From a virus, in the IMG/VR virus record IMGVR_UViG_3300036399_001571, positions 1-64,000 of that record: DNA of 64,000 bases, one strand, 5' to 3'. Made by a program: the position numbers and the translations under genes. This document shows, piece by piece, positions 9,361 through 17,110 of this stretch. Numbering within the stretch: position 1 is the first letter of the stretch; the number at the start of each line of letters is the position of its first letter. The notes beneath the pieces were generated by a model. That model made no database searches and was not told the origin of the DNA. It worked only from the letters and a program-made list of their open reading frames with translations.

Positions 9361-10009
9361 CATCTATCAAACTCTGTCAGAACCATTTCCAGCGGAGATG
9401 GAGAAGAGACTCAACAAGGGTGGGGCGAACCTCATCTACATCCCTGTAAGCGAAGTAATCAACCGAATGAACAAGGTTCTTGGGGTTGAGAACTGGTCGT
9501 TCACTGTTCATAGCTGGCAACAACTTGGAACATCGATTGTTGCTCACATTCAACTTCAGGCAAAAATTAATGGAGAAACCGTTCACCGCGACGGTGTTGG
9601 TGGGCAGAAAATCAAACTGAACAAACAAGGCGAACCAGTCGACATTGGCGACGAGGTTAAAGGTGCAGTATCTGACGCTTTAAAGAAGGCAGTCCAAACA
9701 CTCGGTGTTGGGCTTTACCTTGCGCGAAGCGAAGACGCAATTGAAATTGAACAAGTTATGGACAGCGAGATGGAAGCAGAGGCACGAGTGACACCTGAGG
9801 TTTCAACAAAGTGGGACAATTTCATGGGCATCGCAAAGGGGCTTTCTCCAGAGAATAGAGAAAAGCTCAATGAATATTGGAGCACATACAGCAATGGACA
9901 GCCAAAGCCAAAGCGTGAAACAGTAACCGAAGATGCTCTTGACAAGTTGATTGCAGAAGCGATTCGTCTTTCATTCGGCGGAGACTATGTGGTTGTAGAT
10001 GACAAGTGA
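9347..10009 (+). CDS. Rad52/Rad22-type single-strand annealing protein
   Basis: 220 residues. The N-terminal 125 residues match the Rad52-like annealing core: NRMNKVLGVENWSF, a central beta sheet, then EVKGAVSDALKKAVQTLGVG, the signature helix of the family. The C-terminus is a variable helical tail. These proteins coat single strands and pair them for phage recombination and concatemer formation. It overlaps the nuclease gene downstream by 11 bp, forming a classic annealase-exonuclease pair. Confidence 0.85.
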   Translation: MTSNNIYQTLSEPFPAEMEKRLNKGGANLIYIPVSEVINRMNKVLGVENWSFTVHSWQQLGTSIVAHIQLQAKINGETVHRDGVGGQKIKLNKQGEPVDIGDEVKGAVSDALKKAVQTLGVGLYLARSEDAIEIEQVMDSEMEAEARVTPEVSTKWDNFMGIAKGLSPENREKLNEYWSTYSNGQPKPKRETVTEDALDKLIAEAIRLSFGGDYVVVDDK

Positions 10010-10802
10010 GCTAAAGGCTCCTGACTACTTGTCAGCATCTTCCATTGGGACATTTAAACAGTGCCCACAGAAGTTTAAGTTCAACAAAATTGACCTAATC
10101 CCAGACCCATCTAACCACTGGGCGGTATTAGGTAATTTTGTCCACGACATTCTTGAAGAGATGTATAAGCTCCCAGCTGAATTGCGGACACTTGCAAACT
10201 GTCGCCCATTAGCGAAACAGATATGGGATGAGAAGTGGGCAGAAGAAGCAATGAAAGTTGTTGACGGCTTTAAGGTCACTTACAAAATAGTCTCTCTTAG
10301 CGATGCTGAGGCGTTGAATAAATTTCGTTGGGCTGCATGGTTTTGTGTTGAGAATCTTTGGAACCTAGAGGACCCACAGAAACTTGAACCAACTGGCCTT
10401 GAATATGAACTAAATGGAGAGATAGCCGGAGTAAGGCTTCGTGGATTCATAGACAGATATAGCCAGACAGAAGGCAAAATGTCACTGACCGTAAGCGACT
10501 ACAAAACAGGCAAGACACCAAAGTATGACCTAGACGAAAAGTTTTCTCAGCTTTTAATTTATGCAAAACTTCTAATCAACCTTGGCGTTGGCGATGTCGA
10601 CAAAGTTGAACTTTTGTACCTCAAGGACGGAGTGAAACTCACGCGAGAAGTAACTCACTCTGAAATAGTAAAACTTGAAGAGATGATTCAAGAGACAAAG
10701 TCGCAAATAGATGAAAAATGCAGGACTGGTGAGTTTGAAGCAAAGACTTCGTTTCTGTGTAATTTTTGCAGTTACAAACGCATATGTCCGGCGTGGAGAT
10801 AA
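9999..10802 (+). CDS. PD-(D/E)XK nuclease, RecB/Cas4-like with Fe-S cysteines
   Basis: 267 residues. Motifs in order: SASSIGTFKQCPQKF, LGNFVHDILEEMY (His), RGFIDRYS (Asp), SDYKTGK (Asp/Lys active site), QLLIYAKLL, and a C-terminal cluster CNFCSYKRIC. With Cys near residue 22, the three C-terminal Cys match the four-cysteine [4Fe-4S] layout of Cas4/AddB-type exonucleases. It probably resects DNA ends for the annealing protein encoded directly upstream. Confidence 0.85.
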   Translation: MTSELKAPDYLSASSIGTFKQCPQKFKFNKIDLIPDPSNHWAVLGNFVHDILEEMYKLPAELRTLANCRPLAKQIWDEKWAEEAMKVVDGFKVTYKIVSLSDAEALNKFRWAAWFCVENLWNLEDPQKLEPTGLEYELNGEIAGVRLRGFIDRYSQTEGKMSLTVSDYKTGKTPKYDLDEKFSQLLIYAKLLINLGVGDVDKVELLYLKDGVKLTREVTHSEIVKLEEMIQETKSQIDEKCRTGEFEAKTSFLCNFCSYKRICPAWR

Positions 10803-10804
10803 AG

Positions 10805-11314
10805 ATGATGCTCAACGATGACGCATTTGCAAGAATGGTTGCAGAGGAAGTAAAGAACAAACTTTCTCCGCTTCATAAAAAACAATTGATGGAAAAGGAA
10901 AACTGGAACAGGTGGAGAGACGCGCTCCTATTTCTTTCCGAAAATCTAAAAGAACAGATTGACGAGATTGAGTACGACGCTCAAGCCGATGATGCCAGGT
11001 ATACGGCACTCGGCAGGGATGGCAGAAGGCTTGCTATTGAAGCAAAAGCGGCATACGACTCAAAGCTAAAGAAGGTCAGTAGGTTTAAGTTCCACGTTGA
11101 CAAGCGACTTGATGAAGTTGCTGCAATGATTGAAACTGGCGATGAAATATCTTCAGATGGATGGGAGCAAGTTGATTTCTACAAGAGAGCGATTGCCACC
11201 CATCGTGCAATGTTGAGAGACTACGACCTTGAAGAAACATCAATCGATAGGGCTCTCTGGGCGACCCTTGAAAGCAAGTGGGAGTTTGACCAGATTGACG
11301 TTGAGAATCTCTAA
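10805..11314 (+). CDS. Hypothetical helical protein
   Basis: 169 residues (start at 10805; ATG at 10808 is equally possible). GGAGAT lies 3-6 nt upstream and sets the start; the frame extends further 5' into the nuclease gene. The product is highly charged and helical, without Cys clusters or membrane segments. No family recognised. Its position after the Rad52/nuclease pair suggests a DNA-metabolism role, but that is only by association. Confidence 0.6.
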   Translation: MMLNDDAFARMVAEEVKNKLSPLHKKQLMEKENWNRWRDALLFLSENLKEQIDEIEYDAQADDARYTALGRDGRRLAIEAKAAYDSKLKKVSRFKFHVDKRLDEVAAMIETGDEISSDGWEQVDFYKRAIATHRAMLRDYDLEETSIDRALWATLESKWEFDQIDVENL

Positions 11315-11319
11315 CTAAG

Positions 11320-11694
11320 GTGAAACCTAGAAAGCCGCTCAAGAGAGGCAAACCGCCAAAAAGAGGCGCTCCCCCAAAGCGAACTGGTTCAATAAAGAAA
11401 AGAAGCAAAAAGCAATCTGAGCTTTATGAACTGCGGCGTCCATTTGTAGAAAAGATTCTTAGCGAACGACCTTTTTGTCAGGCTTGCAAAGTTTTTGCAC
11501 AGCATGATGAAAAAGTAACTTTTACCCAAAAGAACAGTACGGACGTTCACGAAATAATTCGTCGCTCACAGGGCGGCTCGATACTTGATGAAGATAACGT
11601 TCTTGCGGTTTGCAGACCATGTCACACAAGAATTGGAAACCATCCACAGCTTGCTTTTGATTTAGGGTTAGCAAAAAGAAGTTGGGAAAAATAA
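11320..11694 (+). CDS. HNH endonuclease
   Basis: 124 residues from a GTG start at 11320 with TAAG just upstream. The first 40 residues are strongly basic (Pro/Lys/Arg-rich) and probably bind DNA. The core has C-x2-C (FCQAC), then DVHEIIRRSQGG, DNVLAVCRPCHTRI, i.e. the zinc-binding Cys pairs and HNH residues in the expected order. HNH proteins beside terminases often help cleave packaged DNA; it could alternatively be a homing-type or recombination nuclease. Confidence 0.85.
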   Translation: MKPRKPLKRGKPPKRGAPPKRTGSIKKRSKKQSELYELRRPFVEKILSERPFCQACKVFAQHDEKVTFTQKNSTDVHEIIRRSQGGSILDEDNVLAVCRPCHTRIGNHPQLAFDLGLAKRSWEK

Positions 11695-11712
11695 TTTATT
11701 ATGTCTTTTTAT

Positions 11713-11744
11713 TTGACACTTTCAGTATTTAAACTCAGTATAAA
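11713..11744 (+). promoter_or_regulatory. Candidate promoter upstream of hairpin region
   Basis: TTGACA at 11713-11718 is followed by TATAAA at 11739-11744. The spacer is 20 bp, longer than ideal. It is the only sigma70-like pair in the 363-bp gene-free stretch 11695-12057 and sits upstream of two RNA-like structures. Confidence 0.35.
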
Positions 11745-11770
11745 CTGGAATTCCTTAGGACCGTTATAGG

Positions 11771-11808
11771 TGCGAAAGTCGGGTGGGGAGACTCACTCGG
11801 CTTTTGCA
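11771..11808 (+). ncRNA. Strong hairpin with G-U pairs, transcribed-strand polarity plus
   Basis: Positions 11771-11785 can pair with 11794-11808 over 15 bp around an 8-nt loop. Three positions are G-U wobbles that pair only in plus-strand RNA, which suggests it acts as RNA. It lies within the 363-bp non-coding stretch. No U-tract follows directly, so it is not a plain terminator. Confidence 0.45.
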
Positions 11809-11919
11809 TGTTCGGTGTCTTTTACTAGATTTTTAATTATAAATGCTTTACTATTTAGCTTTAATAAATAGTGTTACTCTTTTTTCATCTAGCCAATATC
11901 TACTCCGAGTGGAAGAAGG

Positions 11920-11986
11920 GCAGGTGGTCAAAAGGTCTAGTAGCGAAAGCTATGGCAAATCGAAGACTCGACTGCACGCCACCTGT
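11920..11986 (+). ncRNA. Possible structured small RNA, three-way fold
   Basis: A closing stem pairs 11920-11928 with 11978-11986 (9 bp, two G-U). Inside are a 5-bp stem capped by a GAAA tetraloop (11940-11953) and a 4-bp TCGA/TCGA stem (11960-11971). A strong terminator follows about 10 nt later. The fold resembles a reduced cloverleaf, but there is no T-arm consensus or clear anticodon arm, so it is not called a tRNA. The fold was drawn by eye. Confidence 0.4.
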
Positions 11987-11996
11987 GTCACTCGAC

Positions 11997-12034
11997 AAAC
12001 CCGCTGAACCGGCTAGGTGTTCGGCGGGTTTTTG
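11997..12034 (+). terminator. Rho-independent terminator
   Basis: A 13-bp stem, 11997-12009 (AAACCCGCTGAAC) with 12019-12031 (one G-U), 9-nt loop, and T-rich 3' flank (GGGTTTTTG). It would end the candidate small RNA and any read-through from the HNH gene, 24 bp before the RuvC-like gene. Confidence 0.75.
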
Positions 12035-12057
12035 CTTTTATGGATTAGTATCTGTCC

Positions 12058-12588
12058 GTGAATATCAATCTACTTGGGCTTGACCTCTCCTTAACGTCCA
12101 CTGGGTATTCTCATAACGGCGATACGGGTGTCATCTCAACCAGCGAAAAGGGCGTCCAAAGGCTAAGGACAATTTCTGAAACAATTAAAAAAATAGTTTT
12201 AGAAAATGATATTGATGTTGTCATTGTTGAGGGTTATTCCTTCGCATCTCGCAGTGGGCAAGCATTTTCCATTGGAGAACTTGGTGGAGTCGTGCGGCTT
12301 TGCCTGTTTGAACTAGGCGTTCCATTCGTGGAAATACCGCCAACATGTAGGGCTAAGTTTGCCACCGGAAAAGGCAACGCTTCAAAGAACGAAGTAATTT
12401 CTGCTGTTTCTGCCAAGACCGGAATCGTATGGGGGAACCCTGGGGCAGACGACAAATGTGACGCTTGGATTCTCGAAGAGATGGCTCTTGCCTTTATAGA
12501 AAAACCGAGGTTTTCTTGGCCAGCAACGAATATGTCAGCCTTAGACAAAGTAGATTGGAGCCCACTACAAGTGAAAGGCAGTACATGA
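12058..12588 (+). CDS. RuvC-like Holliday junction resolvase
   Basis: 176 residues from a GTG start. The RNase-H fold acidic residues are visible: LGLDLSLTSTGY near the N-terminus, VVIVEGYSFA in the middle, and GADDKCDAW near residue 140. Length fits phage RuvC-like resolvases, which cleave branched DNA before packaging. The stop codon overlaps the next start (ATGA at 12585). It follows directly after a terminator, so it needs its own promoter or read-through; I see no convincing one. Confidence 0.8.
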   Translation: MNINLLGLDLSLTSTGYSHNGDTGVISTSEKGVQRLRTISETIKKIVLENDIDVVIVEGYSFASRSGQAFSIGELGGVVRLCLFELGVPFVEIPPTCRAKFATGKGNASKNEVISAVSAKTGIVWGNPGADDKCDAWILEEMALAFIEKPRFSWPATNMSALDKVDWSPLQVKGST

Positions 12589-12920
12589 GAAGCGCACCTA
12601 TTAGTCAAGTTGAAATTGAACAAGAGATGCTCAGGCTCGTTGGGGAACTAGAAAAAGAAACTGAAGCATTTGAGGTTTTAGCCGTTGAGGCGGCCAAGAA
12701 AGAAGCAAGGTACAAGTCGAACTGGGCAAAGGAATATCTCGCTCGTTCTGGCTCAATCAAGGAACGTGAAGCTTGGGCCGACTATAAGCTTGATGACGTT
12801 AACTATGAATACAAGATTGCAGAGGCTCTTGTTAAAACAAAACGAGAAGCACTATTATCTTTGCGAACATCAATAGATGCAATGCGAACACTTAATGCAA
12901 ACGTGAGAGTACAGGTATGA
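12585..12920 (+). CDS. Hypothetical coiled-coil protein
   Basis: 111 residues. The start at 12585 forms an ATGA overlap with the resolvase stop; a longer upstream frame exists but would sit inside that gene. The sequence is almost wholly helical and charged with Leu/Ala heptads, and has Trp residues in KSNWAKEYL and REAWADYKL. No family recognised. It overlaps the ParB-like gene by 4 bp. Confidence 0.65.
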   Translation: MRSAPISQVEIEQEMLRLVGELEKETEAFEVLAVEAAKKEARYKSNWAKEYLARSGSIKEREAWADYKLDDVNYEYKIAEALVKTKREALLSLRTSIDAMRTLNANVRVQV

Positions 12921-13711
12921 GCGGAATACATCCTTCTTTAAAATCACTCGCCGTAGACATCGACACTCTTGACTATCTTGAGGGGAATCCGCGAATAGGA
13001 AATGTTGAAGCAATCATGGCTTCATACTCAGAGTTCGGTCAGGTTAAGCCAATTGTCGCCAAGAAAAACGACGATGGAACTGCAACTGTTATCGCAGGTA
13101 ATCACCAACTTGAAGCAGCAGTCAATCTCGGATGGGAACAGATTGCGGTTATTTTCCTAGACGCCGACGACAAAAAAGCAATTGCTTTTGCTCTTGCCGA
13201 TAACAGGACAATGGAGCTTGGTTATACAGAACCAGAGCTCTTAACCGACATGCTTCTAGAAATTAGCGAGTACTACCCAGACCTTCTTGATGGATTGGGC
13301 TGGGACGAATTCGAACTTGCATCAATGGAAAGCGACATGATAATTGAGCAAGCAAGAATGGATAACTCCGAAGAAGAGATTCCACAGACTAGAGAACAAA
13401 TAGCAGAGCAAAAAGTTTACGACGATGCTGTTGACTCAATAAAGGGAATGGTTCAAAAAGATGATTCTGGAGAAAACAGAATCGTTGCCAATTCGAATCT
13501 AGACCATTCTGATATTGCTACTCGTGGCTCCACTATTGCTGTACCGGGCTCAGCTCCACAGGCAGCAGTTCAATACACAATTGTTTTTGATAATGCAGAC
13601 CAGCAGGCTCTGTGGTACAAATTTATCAAGTGGCTGCGTTCTGACCCAGCTGTTGACGGAGACACCACGGCAGAGAAATTGATTAACTTCATAGACCCAC
13701 ACATGCCATGA
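12917..13711 (+). CDS. ParB/Srx-type domain protein (first copy)
   Basis: 264 residues. Residues 10-110 carry the ParB N-terminal (ParB/sulfiredoxin) fold: DTLDYLEGNPR, FGQVKPIVAKK, VIAGNHQLEAAVNLGW, ALADNRTMEL. In ParB proteins this fold binds CTP, while some phage relatives act as nucleases or adaptors. The C-terminal half is acidic and unrecognised. ATGA-type overlaps link it to genes on both sides. Pairing with a PAPS-reductase-like protein recalls the IbrB/IbrA pair of E. coli. Confidence 0.8.
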   Translation: MSGIHPSLKSLAVDIDTLDYLEGNPRIGNVEAIMASYSEFGQVKPIVAKKNDDGTATVIAGNHQLEAAVNLGWEQIAVIFLDADDKKAIAFALADNRTMELGYTEPELLTDMLLEISEYYPDLLDGLGWDEFELASMESDMIIEQARMDNSEEEIPQTREQIAEQKVYDDAVDSIKGMVQKDDSGENRIVANSNLDHSDIATRGSTIAVPGSAPQAAVQYTIVFDNADQQALWYKFIKWLRSDPAVDGDTTAEKLINFIDPHMP

Positions 13712-14853
13712 CCAGACAAAGAATGTTCTTGAACATTTCTTGCGTGGAAGCTGCGCGCCAAAGAATCAGGCATGTCTACGACCAGTTCGACACTGTGTGC
13801 GTGCAGTTCTCTGGTGGCAAAGACTCAACGGCTGCTCTGCTATTGGCAAAGGAAGTTCACGAGGAACGTGGGCTTGGACCAGTCAAAGTTATCTTCAGAG
13901 ATGAAGAGATGGTTAGCCCAAAGACAATTGAATATGTTGAAAGAGTAAGGAACTACGACTGGGTAGATATGGAATGGTATTGCCTTCCATTCATTGCTGA
14001 AGTTTGGGTTCTTGGAAAGCGTGAACGAATCCTTCTATGGGGCGCTCTTCGCGGAAGCGAGGGCAGGTGGGTTAGAGATATGCCACCATGGGCAATCAAT
14101 GCTCAAACACTTGGATTGAATCCAGCCATGTCTCTTCCAGAGCAAACCGACTATTACACAATGCAGGGAAAGGTCGGCAACGTTGCCTTCATCACTGGTG
14201 TTCGTGCAAGTGAGTCAATGGTTCGTTATCGCTCAATTGTTCAGAAGCTTCATGAAAATTACATCGTTACTCCATACAAGCTAAAAAGAGGAATACCTCT
14301 TAAGTTCGCAAAGGTCATTTACGACTGGAATACGGATGATGTTTTCAAGTTCATAGTCGAAGAGCACGGTTCTGATTATTGCGAGTACTACGACCTTGCA
14401 GCTTTGACTGGCAGCAATACGCGAGTCGGTATCCCACTCCACTCCATTGCTATCAGAAGAATCGGAGATGTGGTTGCCACCGAACCGGAATTCTACGACA
14501 AGCTTGTTGAGTGTTTTCCGCACATTGACGCTCAAAGAAGAATATGGAAAGACTTCGATGTTGAGAAGTTGATTTCTAAGTATGCCAAGGATGGTTTTAC
14601 TGGTGCATCCAACTTCATCAATGATTTTATTATTGGCGAAGAAGCAGCTCGGTCTGCAAGAACTTTCGTTGCGAAGTTTAGGCAGAAGCACGCTATAGAC
14701 CCAGGCGGGTATCCACTCAATTATCTAATTAGAACTCTTCTCCTAAACCAGTTTGACTCAAACTCACCGACACCAGTTGGCCCCAAAACAAAAGCTCATG
14801 CCGTAAGAACCATTGAATCGACGGAGGAACAAAGTGAAACATTTGAATATTAA
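13708..14853 (+). CDS. PAPS-reductase/PP-loop family protein
   Basis: 381 residues. The PP-loop SGGKDST sits at residues 35-41, as in PAPS reductases and other adenylating enzymes of the adenine nucleotide alpha-hydrolase fold. RGSEGRW, ITGVRASESMVRYRS and PLKFAKVIYDW fit the phage/IbrA-type subgroup. It lies between two ParB-fold genes with overlapping ends on both sides, so the three proteins probably act together. True sulfate reduction is unlikely; possible roles are adenylation or thiolation of nucleic acid, or regulation. Confidence 0.8.
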   Translation: MTRQRMFLNISCVEAARQRIRHVYDQFDTVCVQFSGGKDSTAALLLAKEVHEERGLGPVKVIFRDEEMVSPKTIEYVERVRNYDWVDMEWYCLPFIAEVWVLGKRERILLWGALRGSEGRWVRDMPPWAINAQTLGLNPAMSLPEQTDYYTMQGKVGNVAFITGVRASESMVRYRSIVQKLHENYIVTPYKLKRGIPLKFAKVIYDWNTDDVFKFIVEEHGSDYCEYYDLAALTGSNTRVGIPLHSIAIRRIGDVVATEPEFYDKLVECFPHIDAQRRIWKDFDVEKLISKYAKDGFTGASNFINDFIIGEEAARSARTFVAKFRQKHAIDPGGYPLNYLIRTLLLNQFDSNSPTPVGPKTKAHAVRTIESTEEQSETFEY

Positions 14854-15391
14854 TTACGTAAAGGCAAGCGACTTAAAGATTCCGGAATGGAAGGCAACGC
14901 ACATACTCCGTCCAGACTTGCTTGTCTTGTCTGCATCGCTAATGGAATTTGGTTTTATTGAGCCAATCCACATCCGGGCATCAACCAAGGAAGTTATAGA
15001 CGGAAGCGAAAGACTCAGACTGGCCATGAATGTTTCAAGAATTGCCGATGCTCATGGGGACATGATTCCAGTCATCGAGCACGATTGCGATGGTCTGACC
15101 GCAATGATGATGCATCTACGCCTAAACAGGGGGCGCGGAAACCTGGTTTCAAAGAAGATTTCCAACATAGTACGGAAGCTAAAGCAGTCTGGAAAATACA
15201 ATCGCCATGATTTTGATTTGCTTTTGTGCATGAAGACTGACGAGCTTGAGGTAATGTTAGAGGCGTCAATCATCAAGACGAGAAACATAGCTGAACACAC
15301 GTACTCCCGTGCTTGGGTCCCAATTGAGGCTCCTGCAGGAACAGTGGACAGCGAGCCAGTTGTAGAAAGACCACCGAATCCGGATAGGTGA
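14834..15391 (+). CDS. ParB-like domain protein (second copy)
   Basis: 185 residues from a GTG at 14834 preceded by GGAGGA; a TTG 21 nt upstream lacks a ribosome site. ParB-type pieces are present: SASLMEFGFIEPIHIR, EVIDGSERLRLAMN and MMMHLRLNRGRGNLVSKK. The C-terminal part is helical with a short Pro-rich tail. It overlaps the PP-loop gene by 20 bp. It differs clearly from the first ParB-like protein, so this is not a recent duplication. Confidence 0.75.
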   Translation: MKHLNINYVKASDLKIPEWKATHILRPDLLVLSASLMEFGFIEPIHIRASTKEVIDGSERLRLAMNVSRIADAHGDMIPVIEHDCDGLTAMMMHLRLNRGRGNLVSKKISNIVRKLKQSGKYNRHDFDLLLCMKTDELEVMLEASIIKTRNIAEHTYSRAWVPIEAPAGTVDSEPVVERPPNPDR

Positions 15392-15394
15392 CGG

Positions 15395-15403
15395 TGATAT
15401 AAT
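15395..15403 (+). promoter_or_regulatory. Extended -10 promoter candidate for the H1-like gene
   Basis: TGATATAAT is a perfect extended -10 (TGnTATAAT) located 39 bp before the ATG at 15442. No good -35 is visible, as is common for extended -10 promoters. Confidence 0.5.
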
Positions 15404-15441
15404 TATTTTATTAGTCCGTCCAAAAACAAGGAACAATTAAT

Positions 15442-15894
15442 ATGCCACAGCCAATTCAAGGACCAACGCTTGCTGAAGTAGCTTTGAATCGAAGAGAAAA
15501 TGAAAAACTTGTTAAAGCGAGGGGTGTTCTTTCCAAAGACGGCAGGGACAGACTGAAGAAGGCGCTGAAAGCTCCAGACATGACTGGTGCCACTCAGAGA
15601 GAAAAAGCCAGACAAAGACAGATAGCCAGGGAACTCAAGAAGTACAGAACAGGAGCAAAGGGCGCTCCGTCGACACGAAAAGCCAACGCTCTTTTCAACG
15701 AGTCTGGAAGAATTGGCGCAAGAGCAAGAAAACGAGCAGCTGAAAAAACAGCAGCAGCAGCCAAGAAGGCAAAGAAGGCCAAGAAAGCCGCTAAGAAGGC
15801 ACCCGCCAAAAAGGCTGCTAAAAAGGCTCCAGCCAAGAAAGCAGCCAAGAAGGCAGCACGACCAGTTAAGAAAGCAGCCAAGAAAAGTCGCTAG
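15442..15894 (+). CDS. Histone-H1-like Lys/Ala-rich DNA-binding protein
   Basis: 150 residues. The N-terminal 90 residues are basic and helical. The C-terminal 50 residues are a repeated KKA/PAKKAAKK tail, like eukaryotic histone H1 and the C-terminal tails of actinobacterial HU proteins. It probably binds DNA non-specifically. It has its own candidate promoter and sits between the ParB cassette and the neck genes. Possible roles are nucleoid takeover, DNA condensation for packaging, or protection of phage DNA. The repeat is low-complexity, so homology cannot be inferred from it alone. Confidence 0.75.
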   Translation: MPQPIQGPTLAEVALNRRENEKLVKARGVLSKDGRDRLKKALKAPDMTGATQREKARQRQIARELKKYRTGAKGAPSTRKANALFNESGRIGARARKRAAEKTAAAAKKAKKAKKAAKKAPAKKAAKKAPAKKAAKKAARPVKKAAKKSR

Positions 15895-15898
15895 GACT

Positions 15899-15922
15899 TA
15901 ATTATTGAGTTATAAATAATTA
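15899..15922 (+). repeat. AT-rich inverted repeat after the H1-like gene
   Basis: TAATTATT at 15899-15906 pairs with AATAATTA at 15915-15922, right after the stop. It could be a weak terminator or an operator for the downstream late operon. Confidence 0.35.
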
Positions 15923-15938
15923 GTGCTTTTCTTTAAAG

Positions 15939-15947
15939 TGCTACAAT
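15939..15947 (+). promoter_or_regulatory. Candidate promoter of the neck/tail operon
   Basis: TGCTACAAT fits an extended -10, 33 bp before the connector gene ATG. The adjoining TACAATTG recurs upstream of the sheath gene at 17799. No clear -35. Confidence 0.35.
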
Positions 15948-15980
15948 TGGACTGAAAAGTTGCAACCTCAGAGGTAAGCC

Positions 15981-16625
15981 ATGCTTGTATCAGTTCAAGA
16001 TTTAGTCACATATATGGACATCTCTCTGTCTATGCGTCAACAAGATGCTGCCGAGATGGTTCTTGAAGGTCTTCAAAGCGAGCTAGAAGCGTATCTTCGC
16101 AGACCTGTCGAGCCAACAGAGTTCACTGAAGAATATGTTCTTGACTCGGGTCACCTTGGCGTTCCAATGGGCACTTTCCTTTCAGTTAATAGGCCGGTTG
16201 GTGACTCATTTAGCACGACGAGTCCTGTGGAAAATACCGTCTATACGGAGCCTCCACAGACAATATATTTGCGCAACTCCCCTGTCGTCTCTGTAATCGA
16301 GGTCACCGTCAAGCCGCAATTCGGCGAAGAGCGCGTTTTGGTTCCGGAAAGCGACTATGTGGTTAGACGATACGGAATTGACTACTTCTTTGGATTCTCT
16401 AACGACATAGTGACGGTTAACTACACTGCTGGCCTTGATGGTGAAAACATAAAGATGTTTAAATTGATGATTCTTCGCGCGGCAACTCGTGAAATGCAAA
16501 ACATGCACGACGATGTCGTTGGTGTAAAAGACCTCAACACAAGAAACGTTGCGCCACTGGAAACAGGGTTCTCCGACCGCGAGCTTGCCTCTGTCAGAAA
16601 GTACAGAAGAGTTAGAGTTGCGTAA
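15981..16625 (+). CDS. Head-tail connector (neck adaptor)
   Basis: 214 residues. The helical N-terminus with MRQQDAAEMVLEGLQSELEA followed by YLRRPVEP is typical of gp6/gp15-type adaptor proteins that dock beneath the portal. A beta-rich middle with SPVVSVIEVTVK follows, then a helical C-terminus. AGAGGTAAG precedes the ATG. The stop overlaps the next start (TAATG). It is the first gene of a run of neck genes preceding the sheath, in the usual order. Confidence 0.7.
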   Translation: MLVSVQDLVTYMDISLSMRQQDAAEMVLEGLQSELEAYLRRPVEPTEFTEEYVLDSGHLGVPMGTFLSVNRPVGDSFSTTSPVENTVYTEPPQTIYLRNSPVVSVIEVTVKPQFGEERVLVPESDYVVRRYGIDYFFGFSNDIVTVNYTAGLDGENIKMFKLMILRAATREMQNMHDDVVGVKDLNTRNVAPLETGFSDRELASVRKYRRVRVA

Positions 16626-17110
16626 TGGCTAGGACAACTGGCAGGATAACAATTGAGGTTGAAGTCAAGGCGGATGATGTTCTTGAACTCCTAGAAAACA
16701 TGAAGGACAGGGCTAATGATATGCGGCCTGTTTTCAGATGGGCAAAGGGTCAACTTGAATTAGCCAATGCGGCAAACTTCATGGCTAACGGCCTTCCAAG
16801 CGGAAAGCCATGGGCGCCACTTGACAAGGACTACGGCACATGGAAATCAGCACGCTTCCCCGGACGCGGAACGATGGTTCAGACTGGCAACCTTTTTAGA
16901 AGCCTTATCAACATGAACGACTCGTCGGTTAACGTTATAGAAAAAGATACAGCTACATTTGGGACCAACGTTGAGTACGCAAAGTTTCATCAATATGGAA
17001 CCACAAAAATGGCCAAAAGAAAAATAGTTTTCACCCCACGGGAATTCCCACGAGAACTTGGAATTAACATGGTCAAATATATGGTTCTTGGTGAGGATGC
17101 GATTACATGA
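16625..17110 (+). CDS. Virion morphogenesis / tail completion protein (Mu gpG / P2 gpS-like)
   Basis: 161 residues. FGTNVEYAKFHQYGT followed by a basic segment and PREFPREL is the hallmark of this neck/tail-completion family (HK97 gp10-like). A conserved GKPWAPL and a TGNLFRSL segment are also present. It overlaps neighbours on both sides (TAATG and ATGA). It likely helps join head and tail. Confidence 0.75.
   Translation: MARTTGRITIEVEVKADDVLELLENMKDRANDMRPVFRWAKGQLELANAANFMANGLPSGKPWAPLDKDYGTWKSARFPGRGTMVQTGNLFRSLINMNDSSVNVIEKDTATFGTNVEYAKFHQYGTTKMAKRKIVFTPREFPRELGINMVKYMVLGEDAIT

Noticed and set aside
11920-11986. tRNA gene
   Set aside because: The outer 9-bp stem resembles an acceptor arm, but no TTC-containing T-arm, anticodon arm or 3' CCA context can be drawn.
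15594-15881. Ala/Phe-rich minus-strand membrane protein
   Set aside because: Antisense image of the Lys/Ala tail of the H1-like gene; no ribosome site.
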